Positions 1 through 19,411 of a stretch of 64,000 nt of DNA are shown here, in pieces; within the stretch, counting starts at the first letter, position 1, and each line of letters starts with the position of its first letter. A program made the translations under genes and the position numbers. Source of the stretch: Tomocerus qinae (taxonomy: Eukaryota; Arthropoda; Collembola; Entomobryomorpha; Tomoceridae). The notes under the pieces were generated by a model. The model had not been told where the DNA came from and made no database searches. It saw only the letters and a program-made list of their open reading frames with translations. The stretch spans positions 19,282,001 through 19,346,000 of the forward strand of contig CM034548.1 in NCBI GenBank assembly GCA_020055645.1, read 5' to 3'.

Positions 1-2
1 CC

Positions 3-221
3 CCAGTATCATCTAGTTCAGCCAACTCTATGGGAATACAATCACCTCCTCTAAGTGGGCCTGCTAGTATGAACGCCCAAAAGCCTTCTCCTCGCGCAAA
101 ACAAATTACATCACTAAAAAGCTCAGAAGTAACACTTAACATGCTAAATGCATCGGATGGAGACGTCGAGAATCTTACGCCGCGATTGGATTTTGACGCC
201 TCTGCTGTCGTCTCTTCCTAA
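3..221 (+). CDS. C-terminal exon of an unidentified protein (partial, 5' end outside window)
   Basis: An open frame enters from the left edge (reading from base 3) and stops at TAA 219-221, giving about 72 residues. The peptide is rich in Ser and Pro and low in complexity at first. It then becomes acidic, with an NLTPRLDFDASAVVSS tail. No domain, membrane segment or family signature is recognisable. A possible splice acceptor (CCCAG, bases 2-6) lies at the very edge, so only bases from 7 on may be exon. An AATAAA-like string overlaps the bases just after the stop, and further candidate poly(A) signals follow near 583. Codon use looks coding and the strand matches the next gene, CAF1, about 3.2 kb downstream. 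Identity cannot be assigned from this fragment. Confidence 0.5.
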   Translation, partial: PVSSSSANSMGIQSPPLSGPASMNAQKPSPRAKQITSLKSSEVTLNMLNASDGDVENLTPRLDFDASAVVSS

Positions 222-3200
222 AATAAAATGATGACTACTATAAAAAATTAAATGATAACATAGTAGTTCGGTCGGTATATTTATTGTGCTTATAATAGTA
301 CTACCCAAATAACATACACAACTTTCCAGGAGTCAAGAGACTCACTTTAGGTTTACCATCACACATAAATTAATACAATTTACAGGTATTTCGTATCCGC
401 ACAGGAAAAATTGTCATAAGACCACAAATTATCCGCCTATTTATTAGCGCGACTTTGCTGTAAATATAGTCTATTTAAACTGTATTGTGAATTGATCATA
501 ATATTTCAGTTATTCAATGGTTAAATATACACAGATATTATAATAGTACCTCACGAATAGTTAAAATTTAAGGTTAAAATCTGCAATAAATGAACATATT
601 TATATGCAAGTACTTCCAAAGTGCTGATGAATTTAGATACCTCGATGAAATAAATGTAAAGCAGATAAGAAATTATCTAGATGCTTGTTAATTAAGAGTA
701 AGTACCAGTAGTTTTTGTGAAAGACAACGAAAGTTTGTTTTTGAGTATTTGACATGCTTAGAATATATTATAAATTAAAAGAATTGATGTAAATTCTCTG
801 CAGAAGCCTTACCTTAAGCGAAAGTTAAGGTTTTTCATATTCAATTGACGTTTCAGTAATGAAAAATGTGAAATAAGAAAGATAAAATTTTATTTATGAT
901 TGTAAAAAACGTATAAATATACTAATGCATATGGGCATAAATCATTACCTGCCAGGTTTCTGCTCCAAAATTTCATATATCGGGACGAGATATTCTTCAG
1001 CATCACACTTTGTTTTAACAGCAGCCAATTAAAAATTAGCATTTTCAATTTTTTAAATTTAAATTGCTTGTATCCGAATTTCTCATAAGCTGGTTAGACT
1101 ATTTTCGAATCTCATAAGCGGTAGTCTGATGCAGCAAATCACATCTTTAAATTTTTATCACTTAGTTAACCCTACGCTAACCATTCTGGCATTTAGAATA
1201 AAGAATTGTGAGTAGCTTGTACCGTGCATGTATATTGCGAATCTACATCTAGCCAGTTAGTCCCTGAGATCTTACAGCTTTGATGCGTTAACATCGTTAA
1301 TTAGGTATGTTTAAAAATTGTATCAACAAGTAACAATTACCATAACTGCATTTCATTTAATTCAAAATCTAAATTATTCAGTTCGTCAGTTATAAGAAAG
1401 TGTAATCTATCATATCGAATCATCAATCCCCGCTTCATCAATTTATTTTCGGAAAACAAAGCTTCCTTTAGTACTAAGTACCGTATTCCTTCCCGTTGCA
1501 TACAGTAAAATCAACAACAATTTTAAAAGTTCCTCCGTCCGATAGTCGGCGCCAGAACCAAACCTTGACAGCTGAATTTAATCTTAATTATACTTAGTCA
1601 TAAATTTATATTCCAAAAATGTTCTACCCAAACAAACTTTAGATTAGTTTTTTAGAAAGTGGCGTAAATGACGAAGTATTTAGTTAATGACTCGATAATT
1701 ATCATACAGTGATATCCAAAACCAATTTGATTTGAAATTTAGGATTTAAATAGTCGATCATTAGTTCAAATTTTTTTGTATAAACCATTTTACAAAATCA
1801 AAACGTATTATCATTATTAAAATTGTCACAGGTAAACAGTTACATTACTTGCCTAACCAACTTAAATTAATTTGAATCATCAATTTTGTCTATTCCCTCT
1901 TGTTTTTACAAAGACTCTCAATCAAGCTTTTCCTTTGTACTATCAACGCACACCATGCTTACATATTTGAATTCACGTTTTAGACATTCAAATAGTTGGT
2001 ATCAGTTGACCTAATTTTTATCATTACAAATAATTTCAAAGTCAACCTACCAGCAAACGTGTGGAGAGAGAAGCAATTAAAAAATAATATAACTGGTCAG
2101 AGAAAACTTAGTGTATATCTTCATATTTTTCGTAGTTATTTCAAAAGTAAACAACACAAATCTATCACACCATTTTTAGCTCCAATTGTTTCTCTTGTTT
2201 ACACTAAATGAAGTTACAAAAGCTGATGGTAATTAAAACATAAATGACTCATTGTCTTTGTAAATTTCTACTGTATTCACAACCGCCACATATTACATAC
2301 GTGTACATTGATACTATAAAGGGAAATAATGGCTGGTTATGCAATCTGCACAATTCAATACCGTACTTGGTGCAGCAGTGAATACAATTAATTTTGCTTA
2401 GTTAGATATAAACTCACCACTCACGGGTGGTTAAAGCAGACATAATTAGCATATGACATACAAAATTTTAAGTATTATAAGCGTGTGAACAGGTTTTTGA
2501 AAAATAATTATTAAACAACTGTTGATTGTAAATTTTACTCAACTTGACAATTTCGATTGCCATTATTTCAACACCACAAATTAATTTTGGAGGTTAAGAC
2601 GTTCCCTCTGTGCAAAGCTATTTTATACAAAATATAGTTTATCTCCTGTGCTATCGCTCGTACTCAATTCGATTGACGCAATAATTGACCTCTGGATTAG
2701 AATATTACAGAAGAGTGTGGGTATAACAATTTGTAGGGTTGATGCTTTGTGTCAATTATAGCATCGTTGTAATTTTTTTAAATCTATTTTACTCGATGAG
2801 CAGATGTTTTAAAGTCACTAATGACTAATAAATCATAAGTTGATTGTTTCTGGTTATATCTTGCACTCTACAAACTGCACTCTATCGTGTGTGCGTTCTA
2901 TTGTGGTAAACATAGGAACTGCATTAAAAATTAAGTTTTTTGGTTCGCTGCATTATTGATGTTTTTTTACTTGTTTGAATAGTTCTATCTAAACAGACAG
3001 TAAAGCTCTTTGCTGCTCTGAGATAGCGAAAAGTGTTAATAGTAAAACCTACCTAGTAAACTTGTTCTACGAAATTGTTGAATGTATTGTATATTAAGAA
3101 TTACCCTGCACAGAGCAGCGATTTAAGCTTTTGATAATAATAATTAATCTTATTCTTTCATTTGTTACAGATATCCTGCAGATTGTCCCGGAAGCAACTA

Positions 3201-3421
3201 TTCGTTACACAGTTTACCTAGTTATTTTAACAACGCTGATAAATAGATCGTGTGAGTCGTGATAGTGCTGTGAAGGAAATCATTATTATTATCTAATAAT
3301 GCTCCTTCTGTCTGGTGTATTCATCTTGGGTATTCAATAATTTAATTAACGTAGTGAAATAGTGAGTAACGCACAATTTTTAAGAGTATCTACCAGCCAA
3401 TCTTTATCAACATATAGTAGA
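222..3421. other. Intergenic/UTR region, 3.2 kb
   Basis: AT-rich DNA with no supportable coding exon; the one open frame (1996-2211) has no ATG start and no recognisable product. The left part should contain the 3' UTR of the upstream gene. The right part contains the 5' UTR of CAF1: a good acceptor (TTTGTTACAG, ending 3170) suggests that bases 3171-3461 form one exon holding the last piece of 5' UTR plus the start codon. An upstream non-coding exon is likely but its donor was not identified. Confidence 0.5.
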
Positions 3422-5364
3422 ATGACGGTTCATCGCAATTTGGATATGTCTTCATCGGCAAGTAAGTAAAACTACCAATTAAAAATTAAATTCAGCATTT
3501 ATAGTTGTAGAAACTTATTTACACATGGGAATTTAAGGATAAAACTGACAATTTTAGTCGAAGGCTAATTACAATTATTTTCAGATCTTGAAAATTCCGA
3601 TCATATAAACGGGCACCATGTTTCAATGTCTTCATTTCAAATGGCGGATGAAAGTACAAGTATCAAAGACGTATGGGCCACCAATTTGTACGAAGAATTT
3701 AGAATTATTCGTACTGTGGTCAAGAAGTACAACCACATTGCTATGGTGATTATTATTTATTATTTTAAGTTGGTAATCAGTGACACTTTTTTCAAGCACT
3801 CCGCATGCATTCTTTGGTTTTAATCACTTAACTGCTTTATTGATTGATTAATGCTGTTTTAATTTTACTGAAATCATTTAAAATCATGCTGACTCTCCTT
3901 GAAGATGACTAATGTATATGGTGTAATAGTGTTAATGTAGAATTTACCTGTTGAATTTTTCATTAATTTTTACCGTGTGCAAATTTAGGACACGGAGTTT
4001 CCAGGTGTTGTAGCCAGACCAATAGGCGAATTCCGAAGTTCGTCAGAGTATCAATATCAAGTCCTAAGGTGTAATGTTGATATGCTGAAGCTTATTCAAT
4101 TGGGTTTGACTTTAATGGATGAGCATGGAAACACTCCACATGGAACGTGCACCTGGCAATTCAATTTTAAATTCAGTTTGCAGTAAGTAACTTTACTCTA
4201 CCAACTTTTAGAGCTTTTTTACCTGGAAATCTCATATTTGTTATTGTTATTGAAATTTCTGTAGAGAAGATATGTATGCTCAAGACAGCATTGAACTGCT
4301 TACAAATTCAGGAATCCAGTTCAAGAAGCATGAAACAGATGGAATCGACCCAATGATATTTTCTGAAATGTTCATCACTTCCGGGTTTGTTCTATCTGAT
4401 AATGTGAAGTGGCTCTCTTTCCACAGGTAAGTTGATCGTCCGTATTCATTTCGATAAATATATATCGTGGTGCCTTTACTCTACATTTATGAGACATGAG
4501 TTGCACTGTAAAAGTTAGGTACCTTTAACATAAACGATTTCCTAGTATCAGTGATTCAGCTTCCTACGCAAAATGAAAAACATAGCGACCTTTACTTTTA
4601 CCTACTACTGCATGTAATATTATGGAAAGGTTCTGCCAAGAAATTTGTCATTCTTCTAACTAACAATATTGCCCATCATTTGTTAAAATTAGCAAGCAAT
4701 AGCATTTTTATTTCATTTTATTTATTGCCAATGTTTCGTAAATAGATGTAATAATGTACTCTTCATATTTAGCGGATATGATTTCGGCTATTTGCTGAAG
4801 CTTTTAATGGACAAGAAGTTGCCAAAAGATGAAGGTGGATTTTTTGAACTATTAAAGATGTACTTTCCCTACATATACGATGTTAAGGTATGGAATTCCC
4901 CTTCGTAAAATGTTTTTAATTTCTTGGTGATTGTTTCTTCATTGACGTTTTATTTGTTTAGTATCTGATGAAAAGTTGCAAAAACCTAAAAGGCGGGCTT
5001 CAAGAAGTTGCTGATCAACTGGAAATTGAGCGAATTGGTTCTCAACATCAAGCTGGAAGTGACTCTTTGTTAACTGGAATGACTTTTTTTAGAATGAAGG
5101 AGGTTAGTTGGGTTACTTTCGTTTAATTTCTTACATGTTGCTAATGTAAGCTTGAATCGTCATTTAATTTTACAACCGAGTTGTGATGTAAATTGCCAAT
5201 TTCTAAAAATAGAAATATTTGTGTTTCTGTAGATGTTTTTCGAGGACAACATTGATGAGGCGAAGTATAGTGGCCATTTGTATGGATTTGGGACATCTTT
5301 CGCACAGTCCACCGATCTAACTGTTTACTACCTTCATCACCCGGAGCATTCCACCGTTTACTAA
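3422..5364 (+). CDS. Pop2: CCR4-NOT complex deadenylase subunit CAF1/POP2 (CNOT7/8 orthologue)
   Basis: Exons: 3422-3461, 3585-3745, 3989-4182, 4265-4426, 4773-4887, 4962-5102, 5233-5364 (945 nt, 314 aa). The family forms the 3'-5' poly(A) exonuclease of the CCR4-NOT complex, which shortens mRNA tails in the cytoplasm. The DEDD nuclease fold is intact. The first motif is AMDTEFPG (D68, E70), the second is GYDFGYLLK (D189), and the last is GSDSLLTG (D258) with the preceding QHQ histidine H253. Flanking blocks such as [25 protein letters not shown] and [14 protein letters not shown] match the animal CNOT7/8 family from memory. The N terminus is about 27 residues longer than vertebrate CNOT7 and of low complexity. 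The C terminus ends in a short unrelated tail. All introns are GT-AG; the donor after exon 2 (ATG|GTGATT) is weak. AATAAA lies at 5506-5511. Confidence 0.97.
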
Positions 5365-5505
5365 CAAAGAGAACTTGTTTTGTAAAAAATATTCATAATA
5401 TCTTGTAAGCTCCTTTATGAAATTCGGCGTCACTCTTAACTATTTTAAAATAACATTCTGTAAATTTATAAAATGGGTAGATCTCAAACATACGCTGCCT
5501 AATTA

Positions 5506-5511
5506 AATAAA
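5506..5511 (+). terminator. Poly(A) signal of the CAF1 gene
   Basis: An AATAAA hexamer 142 nt after the CAF1 stop, followed within about 25 nt by a T/G-rich stretch (CGTTTTATTTCTTTC). This is the expected arrangement for cleavage near 5520-5535. Confidence 0.65.
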
Positions 5512-5539
5512 TGGAGGTGTAAGTTAGCTCGTTTTATTT

Positions 5540-7327
5540 CTTTCTCCAGTTTTTGATATCCATTTACAAAATACAAACTATAGCATGCATAGAAAGAGAC
5601 GTTGGCCTGCTATAGGCAAACACTCAAATAAGCATCACTTCGCATATCAGCTAAACGAAATGTGTTGAGTAGATGTAGTAATCTCAATATCGGAATCATG
5701 TAAATGCGATTAAAGGTCTACAGTAGATATGGTCTCTTTTCGACGCATAAGAATATAGTCATTAAAATGAGACAAATGGATTTGCTGCTGGGAGTATACA
5801 TTTACATGGGTAGGATTATTTTAATTTAGGTAGGTTTTATTAGGTTAGATTAGGTTTAGCCACGTTAGGGGATTACAGCAGATTATCTATTATAATGACA
5901 TGAGTGGCCTTATAAGGATTCACCCCTTTTAGTCCTGAATTTGGGAAGTAAATATTTTTAAACCTTTTCATCCATGAAGTTTATTACTCTCAGTAGCAGT
6001 ATAGTTTATCAAACGATGTAAAGGCCAAAGCCGGAGCGTGCGATTTTGTATGTTTTCCGAGGATATAGACAGTAATAAATCTTTTCTAGTAATAACCAGA
6101 TTTTTCTGGCTAAACATTTTCACTTTTGTGTAACGCAGGAAGGGATTTGTTTGCAGATTTAGTGTTCTAATAACCCACGATTTGATCTATTGACACTGAA
6201 CTAACTTTTGGTGGAGAGTTAATTCATGTGTATAACTTTGAACTGCAATCCTCCAATTGAATCCAATTAAGAACATGATGATACAATTTATCGTAGTCTG
6301 AGTTTTGTGGGCAGAAAAAATACAATTATAATTATAAGTGACGTTCGTCCAGCATGTCCATTCTACATTATTGATGATCATATTAAAATAAATATTCCGT
6401 TTTAGGAAGTAATTTATATATAAATGTGTGCCCATTCGTATAAAATCAGAAGAAAATGGGTATATAGCGAGCCGAGTTAGTCGTCAAATGGCACTGCAGT
6501 TAGTATTTAAGCAATAATAATAGACAGTACCAGTATACCTACAATATCATTTTATTGAATCCACATTTAAAGATACTAGTATTAATAACACAATCTAACT
6601 CCACTTAGACATCAAATATATATAAGGAAAATAAAACTAAATGATAGTAATTACTATTTTCTAACCTGGTAAAATATTGTTAATACCCATATTAATATTA
6701 CCACATATATCAATTGTGTCGGAACTCTTATGCCACAATTTTTCGTTTTACAGTAAAAGTACGTCGATGAGCTCCGTTTAGTAGTTACATATTATACTGA
6801 TATTTGCTCTGAGATAATTAATTTATTCCAAAAAAAGGATCTGGAAGATGAAAATATTTGTATTCTCTAGCCGTTGCATACATTAAAATGCATTAGTATA
6901 ATTAGTACTTAAGTGCCGTGAGAACAAATATCATCAATGGACCCGTCTCCTCCTGATCTTTTTAGATGTCCATTTGAATTGACTAAAAACATACTCACTA
7001 GCTGCTCTTTGGCACAAACCGCGTAAAATGTCTCTATAATATGCGTAAAGGTGTTAAAACATTTGAAATCAAACGACATTAATTGGATATAATTCGACAA
7101 ATTGCATGCAATAATTTATTTATATATTTACGATTGAATATATGTAGTTTATTTATTGGTACTTGGGTGGTGACAGGTTTTCTTCCCAATTTGATGAAAC
7201 AATTAAACCAAGATCACAAGTTCCATGTTTTTCACACTCATAACTGCTTTAGAAGACATTTGGCTTGGATCGGAAAAGGGATCAATAGTGTTATAAAGCT
7301 GGGTAAATAGTTGTAATAATAGGTGCT
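5540..7327. other. Intergenic region between convergent CAF1 and PGRMC genes
   Basis: No coding exon can be supported. It contains degenerate TTAGG-type words near 5825-5870 (GGTTTTATTAGGTTAGATTA and similar), which are too irregular to call a telomeric tract. A candidate poly(A) signal for the PGRMC gene on the - strand (TTTATT on +) lies at 7115-7120. The open frames here are AT-rich and unlike any family I recognise. Confidence 0.5.
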
Positions 7328-9270
7328 TCAGTCATCTTTGCTGTGGTCTCGCTCATCCTCATTCTGATCCCCATCTTCATCATCTGAATAATTACTTGGT
7401 TCTTCGCCAGGTTTTAACAGTCTACCTACTAAGTCGTATTTCTCTGAAAAATAAACATTCACATTATTAGACTTCAGTGAAATAGAAGCCAAGCCTTGTC
7501 ATTCAAATGAACAAATGTGTGAACAAATGTAATCCTGACTGATTTCCTAACACACTGTATTTGACACTTACATATATTAATGATAGAGCGGACCGCTGTA
7601 CCGTGATATGTATCTGATGCCTTACAAAAGACAAGCAAGACTTGTCTCGATACGACTAAAGTATTGCGACTCATTGAACATTTAATACCTAGTTCATTTT
7701 CGTTAAAGTACACGGAATTTGAAACACTATACGTAATAATGCGTAGTATCAGCCTGAACCAAATAATTTAATTTTAATCCTGGTGTTATTATAGTTCATA
7801 ATAGTAGATATGCTTACTGTATTGCAACATATATGATTCATTGTCTTTCTCATGAAAAGAGGACGCGGAACTATAATACAAACTAAACTCCTAACATTTA
7901 CACTCAGTTGCATTTAAACCGTTTAAATTTAATTTTAAAAGTATTCAGTTATAGTATTAGCCCATATTCAGTGACTTGCAATATTTTGAGCGAATTTGAA
8001 ACGAGACAACGCATATGGCGTAGATGATGTACAAAAGTACTAATAGCAGAGGATTCAGTACATAACTGATAACCTAGAGTATAATAATGGCTTGTACTTT
8101 AGAAAACATTTACCAAGACAATAATAATAAGTAGATTAATTTGTAACAAACCTGACAATTGTGCTTCCCATTCTTTTATGGATTCCATTTGTTTGCTATT
8201 CAAGTCAGAAAGATCGTCATCTTCTTCTTTTATTAAGTCAGTTTGAAACATAGCTAACGACCTTGATGCATCGTGTCCAGCAAACGAAGAGTATGGAGCG
8301 CCTACATAAATATAATGAATTTAAAAAAATTGTCAAAATATTGAGTCAAGTGCAATTTTTGCACTTAAAAATACATCTGGGTGTCACAATCGCATCAATA
8401 GTCCGTATCTGTATTAGACTGGACATCTAGTGAGTATGCAGATCTTAGTGAATTTGTAAGCGATATTTAAAATCCCGCTAAACAAGGTGACTTTGTTTTC
8501 GAAAATAAACGCTAGATCTAGTTAGCGATAAGGGGGTTCCTTTACTATTTTCGTCTCAACGCCACTATAACAGGAAAGTCGAAAACAAGTTGGAGGCAGA
8601 TTTTGTCTCGCGGAGCCAAAATTTTGGGCCACAGTCCTATAACTCTTACCAACGGCTCACAACGTGAAGCGAAAAGTAGGTAAGAGTGTAAAAACTTTAA
8701 CTAGTGAATTTGATGTGATTATAAGCGAATTTGACGGCGGGATCCTTCGTACCATGAAGGTATTCATCACTAAATAGTAGTAGTTAGTAAATACCTTCAT
8801 GGTACGAAGGATACCGCCATCAAATTCACTTGAAAATCTGCATACTCAGTGGATGTCCAGTCTAATACAGATATGGACTATTAAGTTTAAATTAAAGTAA
8901 CGTTTTCATCTGGTATATTTTGATTAAAACTAAATATGGAGATATTCATTTGTGTACCTGGGCCATACATTTTCCTTCCACCAGTGACGTCAAAAACTTT
9001 ACCATTAACAGCAACCAAAATTCTGCCGTCTGGCTGATTTCCATCATACTTTCTTAGTTCCGATAAATTCATGTCTTGTTTTCTCATTTTTGGAAGAGGA
9101 GCTGGAACGTTGGCTTGGTAGGCTTTGATTCTGTCCCTGAAGATCTTATAAATAATGAAACAGATGCCAATTAGGATGCCAATGACCACCGGAGTAGACA
9201 GTAGAAAACTAATACTGCTTGAAGGAGGTGTCGTCATTCTTGTTGTGTTGGTAGAATCATTGACTGACAT
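7328..9270 (-). CDS. PGRMC1: Membrane-associated progesterone receptor component (cytochrome b5-like haem protein)
   Basis: Exons on the - strand: 9270-8958, 8301-8152, 7443-7328 (579 nt, 192 aa, close to the roughly 195 aa typical of the family). The family is anchored in the ER membrane, binds haem through a cytochrome b5-like domain and supports cytochrome P450 and sterol metabolism. Visible features are a short luminal N terminus rich in Ser/Thr, one transmembrane helix (about residues 27-43), a basic linker, and the haem domain. The domain includes VNGKVFDVTGGRKMYGPGAPY, FAGHDASR and LSDL. The tyrosine corresponding to the known axial haem ligand (Y113 in human PGRMC1) is conserved as Y108, six residues after Y102. 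The C terminus is very acidic. The start is the ATG at 9270; four codons upstream a TTG is open but is not a likely start. Intron 1 carries an inverted-repeat element. Confidence 0.95.
8401..8878. mobile_element. Non-autonomous Tc1/mariner-like MITE in PGRMC intron 1
   Basis: A 478-bp block whose ends are inverted copies: it starts GTCCGTATCTGTATTAGACT and the other end reads the complement (...AGTCTAATACAGATATGGAC). Similarity continues for about 60 bp with small differences. Each end is flanked by TA (8399-8400 and 8879-8880), the target duplication expected of Tc1/mariner elements. A second, nested hairpin sits near the right end: arms of about 43 bp at 8723-8766 and 8787-8830, both containing CCTTCGTACCATGAAGG or its complement. 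There is no coding capacity, so it would need a transposase supplied elsewhere. The family assignment rests on the TA duplication only. Confidence 0.8.
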
Positions 9271-10745
9271 TTCTACAAACAATGAAGCAGAAATTGATTA
9301 CATTATCCAAGTGCCTGTTGTCAACCAGTAGTTCCATATGTGCAGATAGCCGGTTTAACAATTTTTGCAGATTTTTGCAAGTATTTTCGCTAATTCTGAA
9401 TAATTTATTCATAAACAGTGTTATAACCACAATAATTTGATGTTTTACGGCTAGTTAAGTCAATTCTAGATTGCTTGCAATTTAGTACATCTGACATCTC
9501 TAAAAATATGTTGTACTAATACAAACAAACTACGATATATTACATTACAGTTTAGTAATGTAATACCGGTAGTAAATACTTCGGTCTCGCCGGTACACAT
9601 ACAATGCTACTTAACTTTCGTTAAGGCAAAGCAACAGTGCAATGATATATTATAAAACATCAGCTTATTGTTTAGGACGTTGTCAAATGAAGTATGAGTT
9701 TTTAAATTGTTGTTAATAGTGATTAGAAATTCTAATAATTGCAAATACCTGCTGGTGGTGAGCCTTATGTTACTCACAGAACAGACAATTGTTGCTGGCG
9801 CAGTTGACGAGTCGTTTTTACTAATGATCGATATTTTACAATTTTACCCTATTATTTAAAAGTGAAATTTTACTAAAAAAGATAATGATATTTACATTAT
9901 TATTGGCAAATATGCTATCCAAGTGACAACACGATGCCTACTTCAAATCCCATTTTGCCTTTGAGAAAGCATCTACTTTAGAAACTTCATCTAGGAAAAG
10001 GTACTCCTTAAGACAGAGGATTTTATAGGCGAATTTTATTGCCGTGTCGCCAACACTGTGATGACTTAACTTTAGAGGAAATCAGAAGAAATCTGGTGAC
10101 TTTCTATTGGATTGCACGGCTGAAATATTATCGTGTGACACTGACTCTGACACTCCTGCCTAAAATGTGAGTTTGAGTCGATCGTAGGATCGTACGTTAG
10201 CTTATGTAAAAATATGTCCTTGCTTGTTTCAGGTAGGTATAATATGAGATTACTAATAATATCAATCCACATCTTCCGCGCTACCTTTTGAAACCATCAA
10301 CCCTGTTCTCCATGCCTGACGACCAATCCCTATAGCCTTTGCTTTCCACCGAGCCGAGATTCTTCAACCAGTTCATCATGGAAATGAAGTAGACAGACAC
10401 TTTACATATTATTGCTACTGAAACTACTGATGCTTTATGAAATGAATGCATGGAATGGCGATTATTAATCCTATATATACGTTGTGCATCTTTAAATACT
10501 ACAGACACAAACTAAATGTGTTAATGATAGTTAAAACTGTTAATCCTATTGTTAATTCTTCGCTTTTTATAGAATTTTATCGCCATTGTGCCACTATAAA
10601 AAATAACAATCAAGTTGACCAGTAATTACATTTTCAATGAATGCTTTACTCTTTAAAATTTGTTATGTCTAAAAAAATCTACTAAGTAACATCTATTACT
10701 ATGTAAAATAAGATCAAGGTAAACAATATATACATGGAAATGATA
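9271..10745. other. Intergenic region upstream of PGRMC and downstream of ISWI
   Basis: About 1.5 kb between two genes on the same strand. It should include the PGRMC promoter and 5' UTR (just right of 9270) and the ISWI 3' UTR (just left of 10746). No TATA box at a convincing distance and no clear poly(A) hexamer for ISWI was found. The short open frames at 10072-10272 and 10281-10508 (- strand) lack an identifiable product. Confidence 0.45.
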
Positions 10746-17478
<6,733 letters not shown>

Positions 17479-18419
17479 TGTGAGAGACGTTTCCAGTGAT
17501 TGTTTTGATTTCCTCCCCCGACCTCCTTCTCCTTCGTCTGTCAGCTTGATATTGTTGACTTAAACTTAGCCTTTGAAATCTTGATGAAACACTGATCAAA
17601 ACAGTGTGACACACAAAAACAAGTTTTGTATGCCAAAAACAATTGATCTGTCAGTTTAAAGTTTGGTCAGTTATTGATTTGATAAATAAACGTATGAGCG
17701 GCAAGAAGACTCCGATGGAAGAGTCAACAAAACTCGGATTACTAGACGCGACTTATACTGGCCTTATGTTGCTTGGTCCGTTATAACGAGATCTTATTCT
17801 CCATCTATTTGTGTACACAGTGTTTCTTGTACTCACTGGCTCACTCAATGACAGAGAGCAGTACACTACCTTCACACACAATCACATAAAACAAATCCTC
17901 ATAGATAAGATATTCCGAATGACAAAACTTTCACGTTTTTTAGATGTCACCTGTCGACATTAGGCTATCACATTCGTGTCAAATACAATGGCACATCATG
18001 CCACTATGATGAGATATATAACAAAACTACTGATATTATCTTGATTAATAACTGCTTATTTTTAAAATTAAATAGTCGTGTAGTAACCATTTAAAAAAGC
18101 TTTTTTACCGTGAAAATGACATGTACCAGCTGAATTTTAAAGTGAAAGTAGGGTGATAGGACAGAATGATTTAAGTGACTTCACTCTAGAACATGCCCAG
18201 TTTTTAGATAATGGAGGCCATTTTTGTATTTTTCTCTAAACAATTCTGCTACATCAATATAACCATCATGATTTTTGGGATAGATTATTAACTAATCAGG
18301 CAATAATATTATTTCATTTTGAAGACAAGGTGATTTTACTTGTGATTCTTATGCTACACCCGTTTTCCATATATAAGCCGCGGGTAAACATATCTTGGTC
18401 AAATTGACGTCAACTTACC

Positions 18420-18600
18420 TGAACATAAGGTGTATTATAGAGAGCTTATAGCAGCTGCGACCTAGTGCCTTCCACAAAGTAAAGCGCGTCCCAAACAACA
18501 CAAAATCGTCAACAATACCTACCAGCATCAAAATCGATCTTCTGTGAATAAGAATGATGTTGTTAACTTGTTACGTCATCCCCGAATCCTTGCAGCGATA
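18420..18600 (-). other. Candidate non-coding first exon of ISWI
   Basis: On the - strand the sequence runs into CTTATGTTCAG|GTAAGTTGACG, a near-consensus splice donor at 18420/18419. The nearest coding exon downstream on that strand is ISWI exon 1, about 0.9 kb away, preceded by a possible acceptor. No TATA box was found, and the right-hand limit given is arbitrary. This is inference from splice-site quality and location only. Confidence 0.25.
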
Positions 18601-19411
18601 TATGGGGCACGGAACAAGTCGAAACAAAGACTAAGCTACTGAAGCTACATTGCACATGCATTTTTGCACATAGTTGAAGTGTAACCCATCACTAAGTTAT
18701 CTGACAAACTTGTCCTTTGTTAATATCATGACACTGTCATTACACATTATAAACTTATCATCAAAAAAACAAAACATGCATGAAAAAATCACAAAATATT
18801 CATTGAAATGAAATGGCATCAACATAAAATAATTTAGAATTCAGATGCTATACCATTATGGATTAGATATCTAAGAATGGCATTTGGATACCTAATTACC
18901 ATTTTGCAAATCATCCACAAAATGCACTGGCTCTTTTCTGGAGAATATACTTTGCCGTTTTTCATTTCGAATTGCTTAACCACTTTCCATATATGTTTGG
19001 TCTACAAATTACAAAACTTTGACGATGTATACCTACAGTTAATATCTTTCTGTATGTTACCATTACTAATTAACGGAAACCCGTATATAGATTTAGTATG
19101 ATACGATATTCGATCTTATCATTCCATATTCTTAACTGCAATACTATGTAGATTTGCAGTAAATCTGTTATGCAAGAATGCAAGTGACATGCCGAGTTTC
19201 ACTTACTTCAATCATTTAAAAATAAAAGTCAAAGAATTCCAACGCCATTTTAAGTTAGAAAATGGGGGGTTCACTTTTTAAATGGATGAATTATACGTAG
19301 TGGACAATTATATTGGCATTATCCACTGTTTTTCTGAAAATAAAGCAAGTAAATAATAATAATAATAAAATAATGCTATTTTTATTTTTATTAATTGACA
19401 AGCTTTTATTT

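Noticed and set aside
5820..5880. Interstitial telomeric repeats (TTAGG)n
   Set aside because: Only isolated and irregular TTAGG words are present, with no continuous tandem array; the same is true near 46000.
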